Shown here one piece after another: positions 1 to 8,952 of a stretch of DNA of 64,000 nt. The position numbers and the translations under genes were made by a program. The notes under the pieces were generated by a model that was not told the DNA's origin, did no database searches, and saw only the letters and a program-made list of their open reading frames with translations. The first letter of the stretch is position 1, and every line of letters starts with the position of its first letter. Origin of the DNA: Ruminococcaceae bacterium AB4001 (GTDB lineage: Bacteria > Bacillota > Clostridia > Saccharofermentanales > Saccharofermentanaceae); assembly GCA_000621765.1 (NCBI GenBank), contig JHXJ01000003.1, forward strand, positions 1-64,000, written 5' to 3'.

Positions 1-143
1 CAAGATAAAAGCAGCCTGAATTATATCAGGTAGAGGCATCAGGCTAGTGCCCTTAAAGAGCCGATATGATATATTCATTTCGGAGATTTATAAATATCAG
101 TCACAAGCTGGTAAATAGCCAAACAGAATTAAATACAAGACAG

Positions 144-176
144 ATAAAAGGCCTGCCACAGTGAAGTGACAGGCCT
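144..176 (-). terminator. Rho-independent terminator of the ECF/DUF4097 operon
   Basis: Read on the minus strand, an 11-bp stem (AGGCCTGTCAC with GTGGCAGGCCT, one G-T pair) closes a six-base loop and is followed by TTTTAT. It lies about 25 bases after the stop codon of the DUF4097 lipoprotein gene. Bases 1-143 show no gene that I can support. Confidence 0.8.
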
Positions 177-200
177 GTATTTTATATGACCTTCCTGTTG

Positions 201-1265
201 TCAGATCTTATGAAATCCTACGTCACCGGATGAACAGTGGATATCCATTTCGTTGGATCCGCTGCCGTATACGTAATCCTTACCTTCCTTTGTAAAAGGA
301 AGTTCGTAGTTGAAGTCTCCGCTGGATATCTTTACATGAACCGTAATATCGGATTCTTCGGGAATGCTTACGTCGATTCCGCCGGAACTGCAGTCGATCC
401 TGGAAGTTGCAGGAGCCTTATCAAGGCTGATATCGGAATGTCCGCTTGAAGCCTTTGTATTAAGGTTCTTTACCTCGTCAGCATCAAGAACGATCGGACC
501 TGAACTAACTTCTATAGTAAGATTATCAACCGTTCCCATTTCAGCCTTAACTCCGCCTGAAGAAGATTTGACATCAGCTGTACCAACATTGCCCTTCTGG
601 TATATATCGATCTTACCCGAAGAAGAATTAACATCAAAAGAATTGATGTCGCCTTCGTGGCTGATCACGATGTCTCCTGAAGAAACCTTTACATTAACGG
701 AATCCGCATTTCCCTTCTGGATGAGATTTAAGTCACCCGAAGAAGTCTTATGTTCAATGTTCCTGGCATAGCATGCGATCTTTGAATCGCCGGATGAAGC
801 ATGGGAATTAAGTGAATCCGTTGTAAAGTTGTCCAGAATGATATCACCGGAAGAAACGTTGATGATAAACTCGTCAAGTTCCTGTGCTTCGGGGATGGTA
901 ACCTCAAGGCTCTTCTCGATGCCGTTGAATGAGATCATATCCTTGGAAACGCAATATCTTATATAAAGAGTGTCACCGTTTACCCAGGTGTGTACCTGAT
1001 GGTCCTTGTCGATGTCCCTGTTTACTGTTTCCTTGACAGAAACTGAATCTGTGTCTGTTCCCTTAACCTTTACATCGCCTGAAGCATAATCGAGATTGAT
1101 CTTTGTGATCTTATCTTCGATCTCGCGGTTTCCTGCTTCGTACTTGTCAGCGTTATCGTATTTGTAATTCAATGTGTTGAACATACCAAACGAACATCCT
1201 GTGAGGCAAACTGTTGCCGGTACGATGAGAGCCATTGCTCCTGCTGCTAATTTACTTGTTAACAT
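201..1265 (-). CDS. DUF4097-family lipoprotein with SSG-repeat beta-solenoid
   Basis: A 354-residue exported lipoprotein of the DUF4097 (adhesin-like) family. I start it at the ATG at 1265, which has GGAGG seven bases upstream; an upstream in-frame ATG at 1313 lacks such a site. The N-terminus is a short signal peptide ending in the lipobox LTGC with Cys24. From about residue 110 onward the motif SSGD/SSGG recurs every 18-20 residues about ten times, as expected for a right-handed beta-solenoid. The start overlaps the end of the anti-sigma gene by 14 bases, so translation is probably coupled. As the last gene of a sigma/anti-sigma operon it is likely an envelope-stress output. Its biochemical role is unknown for the family. 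Confidence 0.85.
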   Translation of the reverse strand: MLTSKLAAGAMALIVPATVCLTGCSFGMFNTLNYKYDNADKYEAGNREIEDKITKINLDYASGDVKVKGTDTDSVSVKETVNRDIDKDHQVHTWVNGDTLYIRYCVSKDMISFNGIEKSLEVTIPEAQELDEFIINVSSGDIILDNFTTDSLNSHASSGDSKIACYARNIEHKTSSGDLNLIQKGNADSVNVKVSSGDIVISHEGDINSFDVNSSSGKIDIYQKGNVGTADVKSSSGGVKAEMGTVDNLTIEVSSGPIVLDADEVKNLNTKASSGHSDISLDKAPATSRIDCSSGGIDVSIPEESDITVHVKISSGDFNYELPFTKEGKDYVYGSGSNEMDIHCSSGDVGFHKI

Positions 1266-2220
1266 TCTTTTTTCCTCCCTTAAACATTCCATATAAGAAG
1301 CCGATTCCGGCAATTAAGATTCCTACGCCGCCGATCGAAAGCATGAGAGGCAGCGAGGATGTTGAGTATGACACGCCTGTGTTTGATGTTGCTGCAGCTG
1401 ACATATTCGCGAGCTGTGAAAGAACGCCTGACAAAATGCCTACTGCTGTAATGCAAAGACCTGTCTTAGCGCAAGCGTTGAATCGCAGATATCTTACGAT
1501 CGCAAAGATCGCCCAGCCCATTCCTACGAGGGGCATTGCGATCGCAAATGCCATAGGTGCGAACGCCTTGAGTCCTACAAAAAGACCGATGCAGAACATC
1601 ATGAAGACGAATGTGATCGTGTAAGCGCACATGATCGCAAGCCCTTTGTATTTCTTAACATAGTCATTAACGGGTCTTCTGTACACGATGAACGGCGCAA
1701 AGAGCATTGTCAGACCGAAGAGTGTTGAAGAAGCTGCAACCAGGAACCAGCTGCCTCTGGTGTAGATGCAGATGATGCCCAAAAGGAGCAAAACACTTGC
1801 CGTAAATGATGCCATTGTCGTGAACATCTTATTCTCAGGAACCATGAGCGGCACGATGATCAAAGATGCTGCAACCAAGATTCCAGCGAGTACTATGAAG
1901 AACCATGTAAGTCCATGTCCTGTTGCAAGGTTAACGATGAGGCATACCAGGATCGGGATCGAGAAGATCAGTGCAATGATGCTTCCTGCAAATACGCTCT
2001 TCCTCTTGAAGAGCTTGGCCTGGGTTTTTATAACTTCATTTTTTTCTTTAACGATCTTTTCATCTATGGTTACATCACTCATATCTGCAAAGATCTTTTT
2101 GCAGGCAGGGCACTCTGTAAGATGCTCTTCCACGATCTTTTTACTTGCTTCGCTGCAGATATCGTCTTTATATAACGGCAGAAGATCTGAGATCAAATCA
2201 CAATTATATTTCATATTCAT
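1252..2220 (-). CDS. Anti-sigma factor, zinc-finger (zf-HC2) membrane protein
   Basis: A 322-residue protein. Its N-terminal 50 residues carry a zf-HC2 anti-sigma domain with the H-x3-C-x2-C signature (HLTECPAC). About seven hydrophobic segments follow from residue 76 to the C-terminus, with a short basic tail. Proteins of this type hold an ECF sigma factor at the membrane until a signal releases it. The gene overlaps the sigma gene upstream by 17 bases and the DUF4097 gene downstream by 14 bases, a tightly coupled trio. The start could be the ATG at 2220 or the ATG two codons later, which sits better spaced from AAAGGA. The membrane part is much larger than the single helix of classical anti-sigma factors, so the signal may be sensed in the bilayer; that is inference. 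Confidence 0.85.
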   Translation of the reverse strand: MNMKYNCDLISDLLPLYKDDICSEASKKIVEEHLTECPACKKIFADMSDVTIDEKIVKEKNEVIKTQAKLFKRKSVFAGSIIALIFSIPILVCLIVNLATGHGLTWFFIVLAGILVAASLIIVPLMVPENKMFTTMASFTASVLLLLGIICIYTRGSWFLVAASSTLFGLTMLFAPFIVYRRPVNDYVKKYKGLAIMCAYTITFVFMMFCIGLFVGLKAFAPMAFAIAMPLVGMGWAIFAIVRYLRFNACAKTGLCITAVGILSGVLSQLANMSAAATSNTGVSYSTSSLPLMLSIGGVGILIAGIGFLYGMFKGGKKNVNK

Positions 2221-2698
2221 CCATCCTTTCCTTGATCTTTAATCTGGCTCTGTGATACGTGACCCGCGCCCAGGTCTCGGTCTTTCCGAAGATAGAACCG
2301 ATATCCGCGAATGACAGCTCGCCGAAGACCCTCAACTGGAACACCTCCTTATATGGCTCCTCCAGTTGATGGAGTATTGTATGGATCCGAAGTGATGTGT
2401 CTTTATCCGAGAGCTTTTCCTCTATTCCCTTATTCGTATCAGGAAGCTCTTCGCTCAATTCATCATCTTCGCGCTCGTAACGCCGCTTGCTGTCTATGAA
2501 GATATTCTTAGCGATCGCGCACAGCCACGTGAAACTGTCGCTGTCACCTCTGAAACTCTTATCAGTCGATATCGCCCTGAAAAAAGTCTCCTGGGTTATC
2601 TCCTCGGCGTCATTACGATCCTTCGCGAGTGTCATCACGTAGGAGAAAACCTTCATGTAAAAGGCTTCATAAAGCTTTTCTGCGGTTTTCTTATCCAC
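2204..2698 (-). CDS. RNA polymerase ECF-family sigma factor
   Basis: A 164-residue ECF (sigma-70 family group IV) sigma factor. Region 2 is near residues 8-75, with the DAEEITQETFF core that typifies sigma-2. Region 4 is near residues 105-160, with the helix-turn-helix ELSFADIGSIFGKTETWARV. The start codon is GTG at 2698, with AAAGG ten bases upstream. The partner anti-sigma gene overlaps its 3' end. Upstream lies an ECF-type promoter at 2733-2761, which suggests that this factor transcribes its own operon. The stimulus cannot be read from the sequence. Confidence 0.93.
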   Translation of the reverse strand: MDKKTAEKLYEAFYMKVFSYVMTLAKDRNDAEEITQETFFRAISTDKSFRGDSDSFTWLCAIAKNIFIDSKRRYEREDDELSEELPDTNKGIEEKLSDKDTSLRIHTILHQLEEPYKEVFQLRVFGELSFADIGSIFGKTETWARVTYHRARLKIKERMDEYEI

Positions 2699-2732
2699 GT
2701 ATCAAACAACCTTTCTTTTGTGATCTCACCTG

Positions 2733-2761
2733 TTAGACGGAGAAATCGGGAATTCGTTACA
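2733..2761 (-). promoter_or_regulatory. ECF-type promoter of the sigma/anti-sigma operon
   Basis: On the minus strand a TGTAAC -35 element (2756-2761) is followed by a 16-base spacer and CGTCTAA (2733-2739). This matches the TGAAAC-N16-CGTC class read by sigma V/M/W-like factors. The -10 ends 35 bases before the GTG start of the sigma gene. Between it and prmC (2762-2816) is a T-rich stretch with a short GGC/GCC stem that may end prmC transcription, but this is weak. Confidence 0.75.
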
Positions 2762-2816
2762 AGAAAAACGAAAATTTTTTCAAATTATTTTTGGAAGGCC
2801 CGGAAAGCCTTTATTT

Positions 2817-3677
2817 TCAAGCGTTAAAGGTTTTTTTAATTCCGACGGTTACCCTCTGGTTTCCGCCATAATCCCTTATCGTCATACAATTTTTAAGGCC
2901 ACCCTGCCCGAAAACTGCCCTTACGGCATCTCCCTGATCCCAGCCGTGCTCTACGATGAGGGCGCCGCCGTCTTTAAGAAGAACCTTAGCTATATTAAGG
3001 ATAGGACCATAAAAATCAAGTCCCTTGTCTCCTGCCCTTAATGCAAGATCAGGCTCATAGTCCTTAACCGTGCTGTCTAATTCATCCATCTCCTCATTAG
3101 TAATGTAAGGAGGATTGGATACTATGAAGTCGAGCTTTTCGAGCTCAGGGACAGAACCCAGAACGTCGTGCTTAATTACCGTTATCTCCTCAGGCTTAAG
3201 AGCCTGTGACCTAACATTGTCTTTTGATATCCCAATGGCTATATCGCTGATGTCGATAAGATACCCCGTAGCCCTGCCGCCTGACCTGACAATCTCATTA
3301 GCTATGGAAATGCCAATGCAGCCGGTGCCGGTACAAAGATCCGCAAACCTTATGTCTGACAGTGCCTTTCCGTATTCAGGCACATTAAGCACGTCGCCAG
3401 AAGCCAATATATTTATCCCGAGAAATTTCAGAGCAGTCTCAACTGCGGTCTCGGTATCAGCTCTCGGAATAAGAACGCCGGGCGTCACCTTATAGCATTC
3501 CTTATAGAAATGACGGTATCCCAAAATATAAGCAAGAGGCTCGCCAGCAGCGCGCCTCTTCACAGCTTCTTCCAAAGCTTTACCTTCATATTCCTGTCTC
3601 AGAATGCTGAGATCCAACGAAGCCTCATCATCACCTGACCGGGTCAGGATTGAGAGCAGAGCGTCTTTACCAGACAT
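2817..3677 (-). CDS. prmC: Peptide chain release factor N5-glutamine methyltransferase PrmC (HemK)
   Basis: A 286-residue SAM-dependent methyltransferase that methylates the Gln of the GGQ motif in release factors RF1 and RF2. The N-terminal helical domain (1-85) is followed by a Rossmann fold with the motif DLCTGTGCIG (SAM binding) and the family-defining catalytic loop SNPPYI. The length is normal. Two ATGs stand in tandem; I use the second, at 3677, which is five bases from AAGGA. The gene overlaps the 3' end of the DUF1385 gene. The order DUF1385-prmC downstream of rpmE is common in Clostridia, where prfA often follows; here the strand instead runs into the ECF operon, so prfA is elsewhere. 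Confidence 0.95.
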   Translation of the reverse strand: MSGKDALLSILTRSGDDEASLDLSILRQEYEGKALEEAVKRRAAGEPLAYILGYRHFYKECYKVTPGVLIPRADTETAVETALKFLGINILASGDVLNVPEYGKALSDIRFADLCTGTGCIGISIANEIVRSGGRATGYLIDISDIAIGISKDNVRSQALKPEEITVIKHDVLGSVPELEKLDFIVSNPPYITNEEMDELDSTVKDYEPDLALRAGDKGLDFYGPILNIAKVLLKDGGALIVEHGWDQGDAVRAVFGQGGLKNCMTIRDYGGNQRVTVGIKKTFNA

Positions 3678-4785
3678 CATCTTCCTTGTTCTCCGGTATT
3701 ACGGCCTGCATAGAAGCAATAGCAACTTCAACTATCGCTGCATCAGGCTCTTCTGTCGTAAACTTCTGGAGCCAGAGGCCGGGCTTGGATGAAAGACGGC
3801 ACAGCCAGTTTCTGTCATGACGTCCGACAAATCTCAGGATCTCATATGAGATGGAACAGATGATCGGAATCGCTACGACCCTGATTATCAGGTTGACCCA
3901 CATGGGCTGTGTTCCGGTAAAGATTCCAATGACCGTATAGATGATTATCGATATTGCAAGAACGTTGAACATAAACGATGTTCCGCAGCGGGGATGGAAA
4001 CGTGTCTGCTTCAGAACATTCTCTACTGTCAGAGGAAGTCCAGCCTCATAGCATGCGATCGTCTTATGCTCTGCGCCGTGATAACGCCATACTCTCTTGA
4101 TATCCTTGAGCCTGGACGCAAAGATAAGGTATAAGAGGAATATGAGAAGTCTTAAGAGACCCTCGGCGACATTTAAAAGCACGGTCATCCACTTGAGTTC
4201 CAGGAACTGCTCCGGAATGAACTTTACCGCAAGTTCGATAATGAGCCTGGGCGCGAGGATAAACAGACCGACAGAAAGAAGGATGCCAATGATCGCAGAG
4301 ATAGACATCATGACGTTGAAGTGTCTTTCGGTAAACTCGTCGAGTCTTGACTTCTTCTGCTCACCCTTATTTTCTTCAGGCTTTCCCTCTTCAGAGATAT
4401 CGGCAGCCTTCATGAGAGCGCCGGTGCCTGTAACGAGCATCTTATAGAATCTGATGCAGCCGCGGATGAACGGGACCTTCTCAAAATAGGATGTCTTCTC
4501 ACCCTGCTTGATCTCCTCGACATAGATCGTGCCGTCGCCCTTTCTTACAGCCATGGCTGTTCTTGAAGGACCTACCATCATGACACCTTCGATAAGTGCC
4601 TGACCGCCGATCGTCGTCTTCTTTACAGGAGTATCACAGCTCTTCTTTTTACGGGAAGCCTTTGCAGGCTTAGCCACAGCAGAAGATCCTGTTGAAGGAA
4701 CTGCCTCGCGTGCAGCTTCCTCAGGCGTTATTTCCTTTATCTGATCTTCAGTGACCAGCTTCATATTCTCATTATTCTCGGACAT
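3667..4785 (-). CDS. DUF1385 family membrane protein (YqhQ-like)
   Basis: A 372-residue protein of the DUF1385 family, to which B. subtilis YqhQ belongs. I place the start at the ATG at 4785, with GGGGGA just upstream; a longer open frame reaching to 4863 has no ribosome site. The first 70 residues are charged and low in complexity. The DUF1385 core begins near IGGQALIEGVMM. Four hydrophobic segments follow (about 165-190, 205-235, 275-295 and 300-325), with the conserved YHGAEHKTIACYE between them. The molecular function is not established. It sits between rpmE and prmC, a conserved order in this class. Confidence 0.9.
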   Translation of the reverse strand: MSENNENMKLVTEDQIKEITPEEAAREAVPSTGSSAVAKPAKASRKKKSCDTPVKKTTIGGQALIEGVMMVGPSRTAMAVRKGDGTIYVEEIKQGEKTSYFEKVPFIRGCIRFYKMLVTGTGALMKAADISEEGKPEENKGEQKKSRLDEFTERHFNVMMSISAIIGILLSVGLFILAPRLIIELAVKFIPEQFLELKWMTVLLNVAEGLLRLLIFLLYLIFASRLKDIKRVWRYHGAEHKTIACYEAGLPLTVENVLKQTRFHPRCGTSFMFNVLAISIIIYTVIGIFTGTQPMWVNLIIRVVAIPIICSISYEILRFVGRHDRNWLCRLSSKPGLWLQKFTTEEPDAAIVEVAIASMQAVIPENKEDDVW

Positions 4786-4933
4786 ACTTTCCCCCGAAAT
4801 AAGCATAATTGTACATTCTGCAGTGATTATAACAAATAATAAGCACTGTGATGTTACAGACAAAAGGCAAATTGAGGGAAATCCGTTCTCAGGAGCCGGT
4901 TACGGATTCGGGCAGTCTTTTTCATGTCAATTC

Positions 4934-4964
4934 AAGCAAAAGAGGTTGCCCGAAGACAACCTCT
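4934..4964 (-). terminator. Terminator after rpmE
   Basis: On the minus strand AGAGGTTG, a loop TCTTCGGG, and CAACCTCT form an 8-bp perfect stem followed by TTTGCTT. It lies 27 bases after the rpmE stop codon and would separate rpmE from the DUF1385 gene. Confidence 0.75.
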
Positions 4965-4990
4965 CTTAGTTTCTTTAATCCAGAATGAAA

Positions 4991-5191
4991 TTAAGCTTTT
5001 TCCATTCTCTTCTTGAACTTATCAACACGTCCGCCTGTATCAACGAGCTTCTGCTTGCCTGTATAGAACGGATGGCAGTTAGAGCAGATATCAACTCTCA
5101 GATCACTCTTTGTAGAAAGAGTCTCGAATGTGTTGCCGCATGCGCACTTAACTGTAACGACCTGCGTCTTAGGATGAATTCCTTCTTTCAT
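4991..5191 (-). CDS. rpmE: 50S ribosomal protein L31, zinc-binding type
   Basis: A 66-residue ribosomal protein L31. It begins [10 protein letters not shown] and carries four cysteines in two pairs (CAC near residue 16 and CSNC near 36-39), so it is the zinc-containing form rather than the zinc-free paralog YtiA/RpmE2. The start has GGTGAAAGGA a few bases upstream. It follows rho, a common arrangement, but has its own strong promoter overlapping the rho stop codon and its own terminator, so it can be expressed apart from rho. Confidence 0.97.
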   Translation of the reverse strand: MKEGIHPKTQVVTVKCACGNTFETLSTKSDLRVDICSNCHPFYTGKQKLVDTGGRVDKFKKRMEKA

Positions 5192-5274
5192 GTCCTTTCA
5201 CCTCTCAATCAAAGATATGACGCGTAACCAGATTCTCACGTATGTCATACCGGATTCTTCGTGTTAGCCTTGCT

Positions 5275-5303
5275 ATATTACTTGAATCGCCTGCAGTTGT
5301 CAA
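5275..5303 (-). promoter_or_regulatory. Sigma-A promoter of rpmE
   Basis: A perfect TTGACA (5298-5303, minus strand), a 17-base spacer and TAATAT (5275-5280). The -35 overlaps the stop codon of rho. Transcription would begin about 75 bases before the rpmE ATG. Confidence 0.85.
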
Positions 5304-7366
5304 TCGGTTGCAAAAGATTTCTTTACGGAAAGGACAAATGACTTGTTGCTCGTCGTCTTTTCCATAAAACTGATGACCGCGTTAGTTGCAGTGATCGTAT
5401 CTGCTTCGGCAATCCTTCTTCTGATGAGCCATACGGCGTCAAGTTCTTCAGGCGTAAGAAGGAGATCTTCTCTTCTCGTACCGGACTTGTCGACCGCGAT
5501 AGCCGGGAAGACTCTTCTGTCTGCAAGCTTTCTGTCGAGGGTTACTTCCATGTTACCTGTACCCTTGAACTCCTCGAAGATTACTTCGTCCATCCTTGAG
5601 CCTGTCTCGATGAGCGCAGTTGCAAGGATAGTAAGGCTTCCGCCGTGCTCGATGTTTCTTGCGGCACCGAAGAATCTCTTAGGTCCGTAGAGTGATCCCG
5701 GATCAAGACCGCCCGACAGGGTTCTTCCTGTAGGGTTGATCGTAAGGTTGTAAGCTCTAGCAAGTCTTGTCATGGAATCCAGGAGGATAACAACATCCTT
5801 ACCGAGTTCGACAAGTCTCATTGCTCTCTCGAGTACGAGCTCAGTTACTCTTACGTGGTTTTCGGGACGCTTATCGAATGTCGAATAAACGACTTCGCCC
5901 TGAATGTTTCTCTGCATGTCCGTAACTTCCTCAGGACGCTCGTCAATGAGAAGGACGATAAGCACGCAGTTAGGATTATTAGCAGTAATTGAATTTGCTA
6001 CTTTCTGGAGAAGAATGGTCTTACCAGCCTTCGGCGGTGATACGATCATACCTCTCTGGCCCTTACCGATAGGCGAGAAAAGATCGATTATTCTTGTGGA
6101 GATATCTTCTTTCTCTGTCTCAAGGTCAAGTCTCTCGTTAGGATAGATGGCTGTAAGGCTCTCGAACTTAGGGCGTCTTCTGATATTGTCGTATTCGCCT
6201 TCGATAACCGGAATGCCGTTAACCTCAGTAATGCGCTTTAACGGAGCATATCTGTCCTTGCCGCGCTTAGGAAGTGCGAATCCCTTTATGTAATCGCCTC
6301 TTCTAAGGCCCATTCTCTTGATAAACTGGCCGGGAACGTATGCATCGTCTTCACCGGGCAGATAATTATGTCTGTGAATGAATCCGCAGAAATCATTCTT
6401 ATTGCCTTCATTGTTGTTTATTGCAAGAACGCCTTCTATCTCGATCTCGACCGGAGGAGCAGGCTCCTGATTCTCTTCCTCGCCTTCAGCAGGTGCTTCA
6501 ATCGTTGTCTCGACAGTCTTGGTATCCTGTCCGGGACCGAAAGAGATCTTTCTTCTCTTGGATCTTCCGTGCTTACCCTGACCCTGGACATTCTCGGCAG
6601 GCTTAGCCTCTTCGGCATTTGCAGGCTCTGCTTTAGGCTCTTCAGCCTTTACCTCTTCAGAAACTTTTTCCTCTAAAACAAGATTCTCTATGGGAGTAGG
6701 TTCAGCAGGTTTTGTTTCCTCTTCTGCCTTAGCCTCTTTCTTCTTGCCGCCTCTTGCCTTTGTGGTCTTTCCCTCGGCCTTTCCTTCGGTCTTCTTTCCT
6801 GACTTCTTTGAAGCCTTTGGCTCAGCTGCTTTAGAAGCCTCCTCTACCTTTGCAGGCGCTTCAGCCTCAACCTTGGGAGCAGTCTCTTCTGCCTTGGGTG
6901 CCGGGTCAGCTTCCTTTTCTTCGGCCTTAGCCTTGGTCTTTCTGGTCCGCTTTACGGGCTTCTTTTCTTCCTTAGGCTCAGAAACAGTCTGTTCTTTCTT
7001 TTCTTCAACAGGTTCTTTTGTAGCCACTTTGCTCTCCTCTGCTCGCTCTGCCTTTAATAAGGCATCAGCCAATTCATTTGTCTCAAACCTTGCGGTCCTT
7101 CCGACATCCTCAATGAGTTCATTGAGGCTCTTGGTTTTCTCCGCGCTCTTTACAGGCTCCGGAATGGAAACCGGCTTAACGGGGATCGGGTCTTCTGCCA
7201 GGTCTACGACCGTTACGTCACCGATATTCTTTGCGCCCGTGATCGCCATTATCAGTTCATCTCTGGTCTTTGATTCTGCTTCTTCCGGAGTAAAATCCCC
7301 GAATGCGACAGCTATCTGTCTCAAGTCAGAATCCGTCTTGGAATTTAGATTGTCAAAATCGTCCAT
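5300..7366 (-). CDS. rho: Transcription termination factor Rho with long charged insertion
   Basis: A 688-residue Rho helicase, far longer than the 419-430 residues of E. coli or B. subtilis Rho. An N-terminal Rho_N helical domain (about 5-45) is followed by about 250 residues rich in Lys, Glu, Ala and Pro (about 50-300), predicted disordered. Then come the cold-shock-type RNA-binding domain (305-385, including GYIH-like [17 protein letters not shown]) and the RecA-type ATPase with Walker A PPKAGKT (444-450) and Walker [12 protein letters not shown]. The catalytic parts look intact. The start ATG has AAAGGCG upstream. Its own promoter and a structured leader lie at 7445-7549, which suggests control of Rho level. 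Confidence 0.97.
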   Translation of the reverse strand: MDDFDNLNSKTDSDLRQIAVAFGDFTPEEAESKTRDELIMAITGAKNIGDVTVVDLAEDPIPVKPVSIPEPVKSAEKTKSLNELIEDVGRTARFETNELADALLKAERAEESKVATKEPVEEKKEQTVSEPKEEKKPVKRTRKTKAKAEEKEADPAPKAEETAPKVEAEAPAKVEEASKAAEPKASKKSGKKTEGKAEGKTTKARGGKKKEAKAEEETKPAEPTPIENLVLEEKVSEEVKAEEPKAEPANAEEAKPAENVQGQGKHGRSKRRKISFGPGQDTKTVETTIEAPAEGEEENQEPAPPVEIEIEGVLAINNNEGNKNDFCGFIHRHNYLPGEDDAYVPGQFIKRMGLRRGDYIKGFALPKRGKDRYAPLKRITEVNGIPVIEGEYDNIRRRPKFESLTAIYPNERLDLETEKEDISTRIIDLFSPIGKGQRGMIVSPPKAGKTILLQKVANSITANNPNCVLIVLLIDERPEEVTDMQRNIQGEVVYSTFDKRPENHVRVTELVLERAMRLVELGKDVVILLDSMTRLARAYNLTINPTGRTLSGGLDPGSLYGPKRFFGAARNIEHGGSLTILATALIETGSRMDEVIFEEFKGTGNMEVTLDRKLADRRVFPAIAVDKSGTRREDLLLTPEELDAVWLIRRRIAEADTITATNAVISFMEKTTSNKSFVLSVKKSFATD

Positions 7367-7444
7367 AAACGCCTTTCAAATTGTGTGAGTATTCGATTGA
7401 ATCTTCCCGAAAAAGTCCTATTATCGCGTAATTATGCTAAAGGT

Positions 7445-7542
7445 ATAACTAAACAACTATCTTGTACTGGAAATATCTAATCTAAACGAATGCGCGCCAG
7501 GATTTACCCTGACGCGCATAATAGTATCATTTGTTTAGTTAT
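7445..7542. repeat. Nested inverted repeats in the rho promoter and leader
   Basis: ATAACTAAACAA (7445-7456) and its exact complement TTGTTTAGTTAT (7531-7542) bracket an 11-bp hairpin (7491-7518, TGCGCGCCAGG with CCTGACGCGCA, one G-T pair). A third, related copy, TAATCTAAACGAA, is at 7478-7490. The right arm lies inside the spacer of the rho promoter, and the inner hairpin falls at the predicted transcription start. The array may be an operator set, an RNA structure, or both. Confidence 0.7.
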
Positions 7543-7549
7543 CAGTCAA
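7521..7549 (-). promoter_or_regulatory. Sigma-A promoter of rho
   Basis: TTGACT (7544-7549, minus strand), a 17-base spacer and TACTAT (7521-7526). The predicted start near 7514 gives a leader of about 150 bases before the rho ATG, opening with a hairpin. Confidence 0.7.
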
Positions 7550-7668
7550 TCTCAAAGATACTTTCAGTATAAACTCCCGTGAGAATCTTATTGCTTTGTG
7601 AACGATTCCGCACAAGCGGACGAAGTCCGCGCGGAGGACACAAGTGAATAAAGGAATAAGACTCGATA
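7550..7668. other. Spacer downstream of mreB
   Basis: No gene is seen here. It holds a perfect short hairpin GCGGAC-GAA-GTCCGC (7616-7630) in a locally GC-rich patch, without a T-run on the mreB side. It may weakly end or stabilise the mreB transcript. Confidence 0.4.
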
Positions 7669-8679
7669 TCAGTTGTCGCTTAATGCAGCAAACTTATCCA
7701 TCATATCGAGTGCCTTACCTGTACCGATAACAACGCAGGAAATAGGATCCTGGGCAAGGTAAACATCGATTCCGATCCTGTTCGAAAGCATGTGGTCAAG
7801 ACCGTAAAGCATAGCGCCGCCGCCGGTCATAACGATACCTCTCTGAGAGATATCTGCCATGAGTTCCGGAGGTGTTCTCTCGAGTACGTTGTGTACTGCT
7901 TCGAAGATCTGTGTGATAGGCTCTTCCAATGCCTCGAGCATCTCTGTGGAAGATACCGTAACCGTTGAAGGAAGACCTGTGATGATGTTTCTTCCCTGAA
8001 CATCCAATGTGAGCTCTTCATCTCTCGGATAAGCGCAGCCGATCTCGATCTTGAGCTTTTCTGCAGTCTTTTCACCGATGAGGATGTTATGTCTCTTTCT
8101 TACGTGCTTGATGATGGCTTCGTCAAACTTGTCGCCTGCAACCTTCAAAGATGCATCAACAACAGGCTCGCAGAGCGAAATAACGGAAATATCCGTCGTA
8201 CCGCCGCCGATATCAACTACCATTGAACCGCAGGCTTTTGTGATATCGATACCAGCACCGATAGCCGCTGCAATAGGCTCTCTGATAAGGAAGACGTCCT
8301 TGGCACCTGCGTGACGGCATGCATTCTCTACCGCCTGCTGCTCAACGGGCGTGATAACGGAAGGAACACATACAACGATCGTAGGCTTGAAATATGTAGC
8401 TCTAAGGCCTGTGCAGACACGGCCGATAAATGCTTTAAGCATGACTTCTGTAGCTCTGAAGTCGGAAATAACGCCTTCACGCAAGGGTCTGATCGCTTCA
8501 ACGATACCGGGAGTACGTCCGAGCATCAAAGATGCAGACTCACCTACAGCCAAAACCTTGCCTGTCTTACTGTTAACTGCAACAACGGAAGGCTCTTTAA
8601 GAACGATTCCCTTACCCCTGATATAAACAAGAACACTGCTGGTGCCGAGATCGACACCTATCTCCATGCCTAAGCCCAT
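7669..8679 (-). CDS. mreB: Rod shape-determining protein MreB/Mbl
   Basis: A 336-residue bacterial actin that guides cell-wall synthesis along the side wall. The actin ATPase signatures are present: phosphate 1 DLGTSSVLVY near residue 9, phosphate 2 DIGGGTTDIS near 155, and the adenosine motif MTGGGAML near 285. The start at 8679 has GAGGTG seven bases upstream; a second ATG four codons in would also fit. It stands alone here, without mreC or mreD, so it may be an Mbl or MreBH-type paralog; the sequence alone does not decide. It is transcribed divergently from leuS. Confidence 0.95.
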   Translation of the reverse strand: MGLGMEIGVDLGTSSVLVYIRGKGIVLKEPSVVAVNSKTGKVLAVGESASLMLGRTPGIVEAIRPLREGVISDFRATEVMLKAFIGRVCTGLRATYFKPTIVVCVPSVITPVEQQAVENACRHAGAKDVFLIREPIAAAIGAGIDITKACGSMVVDIGGGTTDISVISLCEPVVDASLKVAGDKFDEAIIKHVRKRHNILIGEKTAEKLKIEIGCAYPRDEELTLDVQGRNIITGLPSTVTVSSTEMLEALEEPITQIFEAVHNVLERTPPELMADISQRGIVMTGGGAMLYGLDHMLSNRIGIDVYLAQDPISCVVIGTGKALDMMDKFAALSDN

Positions 8680-8952
8680 ACATTCACCTCATATATAGAA
8701 AGCGCCAAAACAACGCATTTGCTCGTAAAAATTCAATTTATTATTACATTCGCATTTATAAAAATCAATCAAGCGCCTTTTATTTTAAGTGACAATCTCG
8801 TTTCATTTTGTGGCGATTTATCGGCATTTCCGGCAAATCCTCCGATATGATTTTCGCTCCGGCAACACACAAGCCAATGAATAATTTCTCTGTAATTTTC
8901 AAATACATCGGAGTATAATTAGTTGTTCTAATATAAAAAAGGAGTCTTTTGT
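8680..8952. other. Divergent mreB/leuS intergenic region
   Basis: The 273 bases are AT-rich near both genes. On the plus strand TATAAT (8914-8919) is a likely leuS -10, but its -35 is poor. On the minus strand TTGATT and TAATAA about 16 bases apart could serve mreB. No T-box signature was found before leuS, unlike aspS in this window. Confidence 0.4.

Noticed and set aside
6690-7388. A 232-codon plus-strand open frame opposite rho
   Set aside because: It is the antisense shadow of the Lys/Glu/Ala-rich rho insertion; its Ser/Ala/Leu composition and lack of a ribosome site fit a shadow.
7445-7542. A miniature transposon (MITE) with terminal inverted repeats
   Set aside because: The 12-base arms have no flanking target duplication that I can see, and one arm lies within the rho promoter spacer, which fits a regulatory role better.
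8680-8952. A possible T-box before leuS
   Set aside because: The conserved GGTGGNACCGCG and a terminator with T-run are absent; only a -10-like TATAAT is seen.
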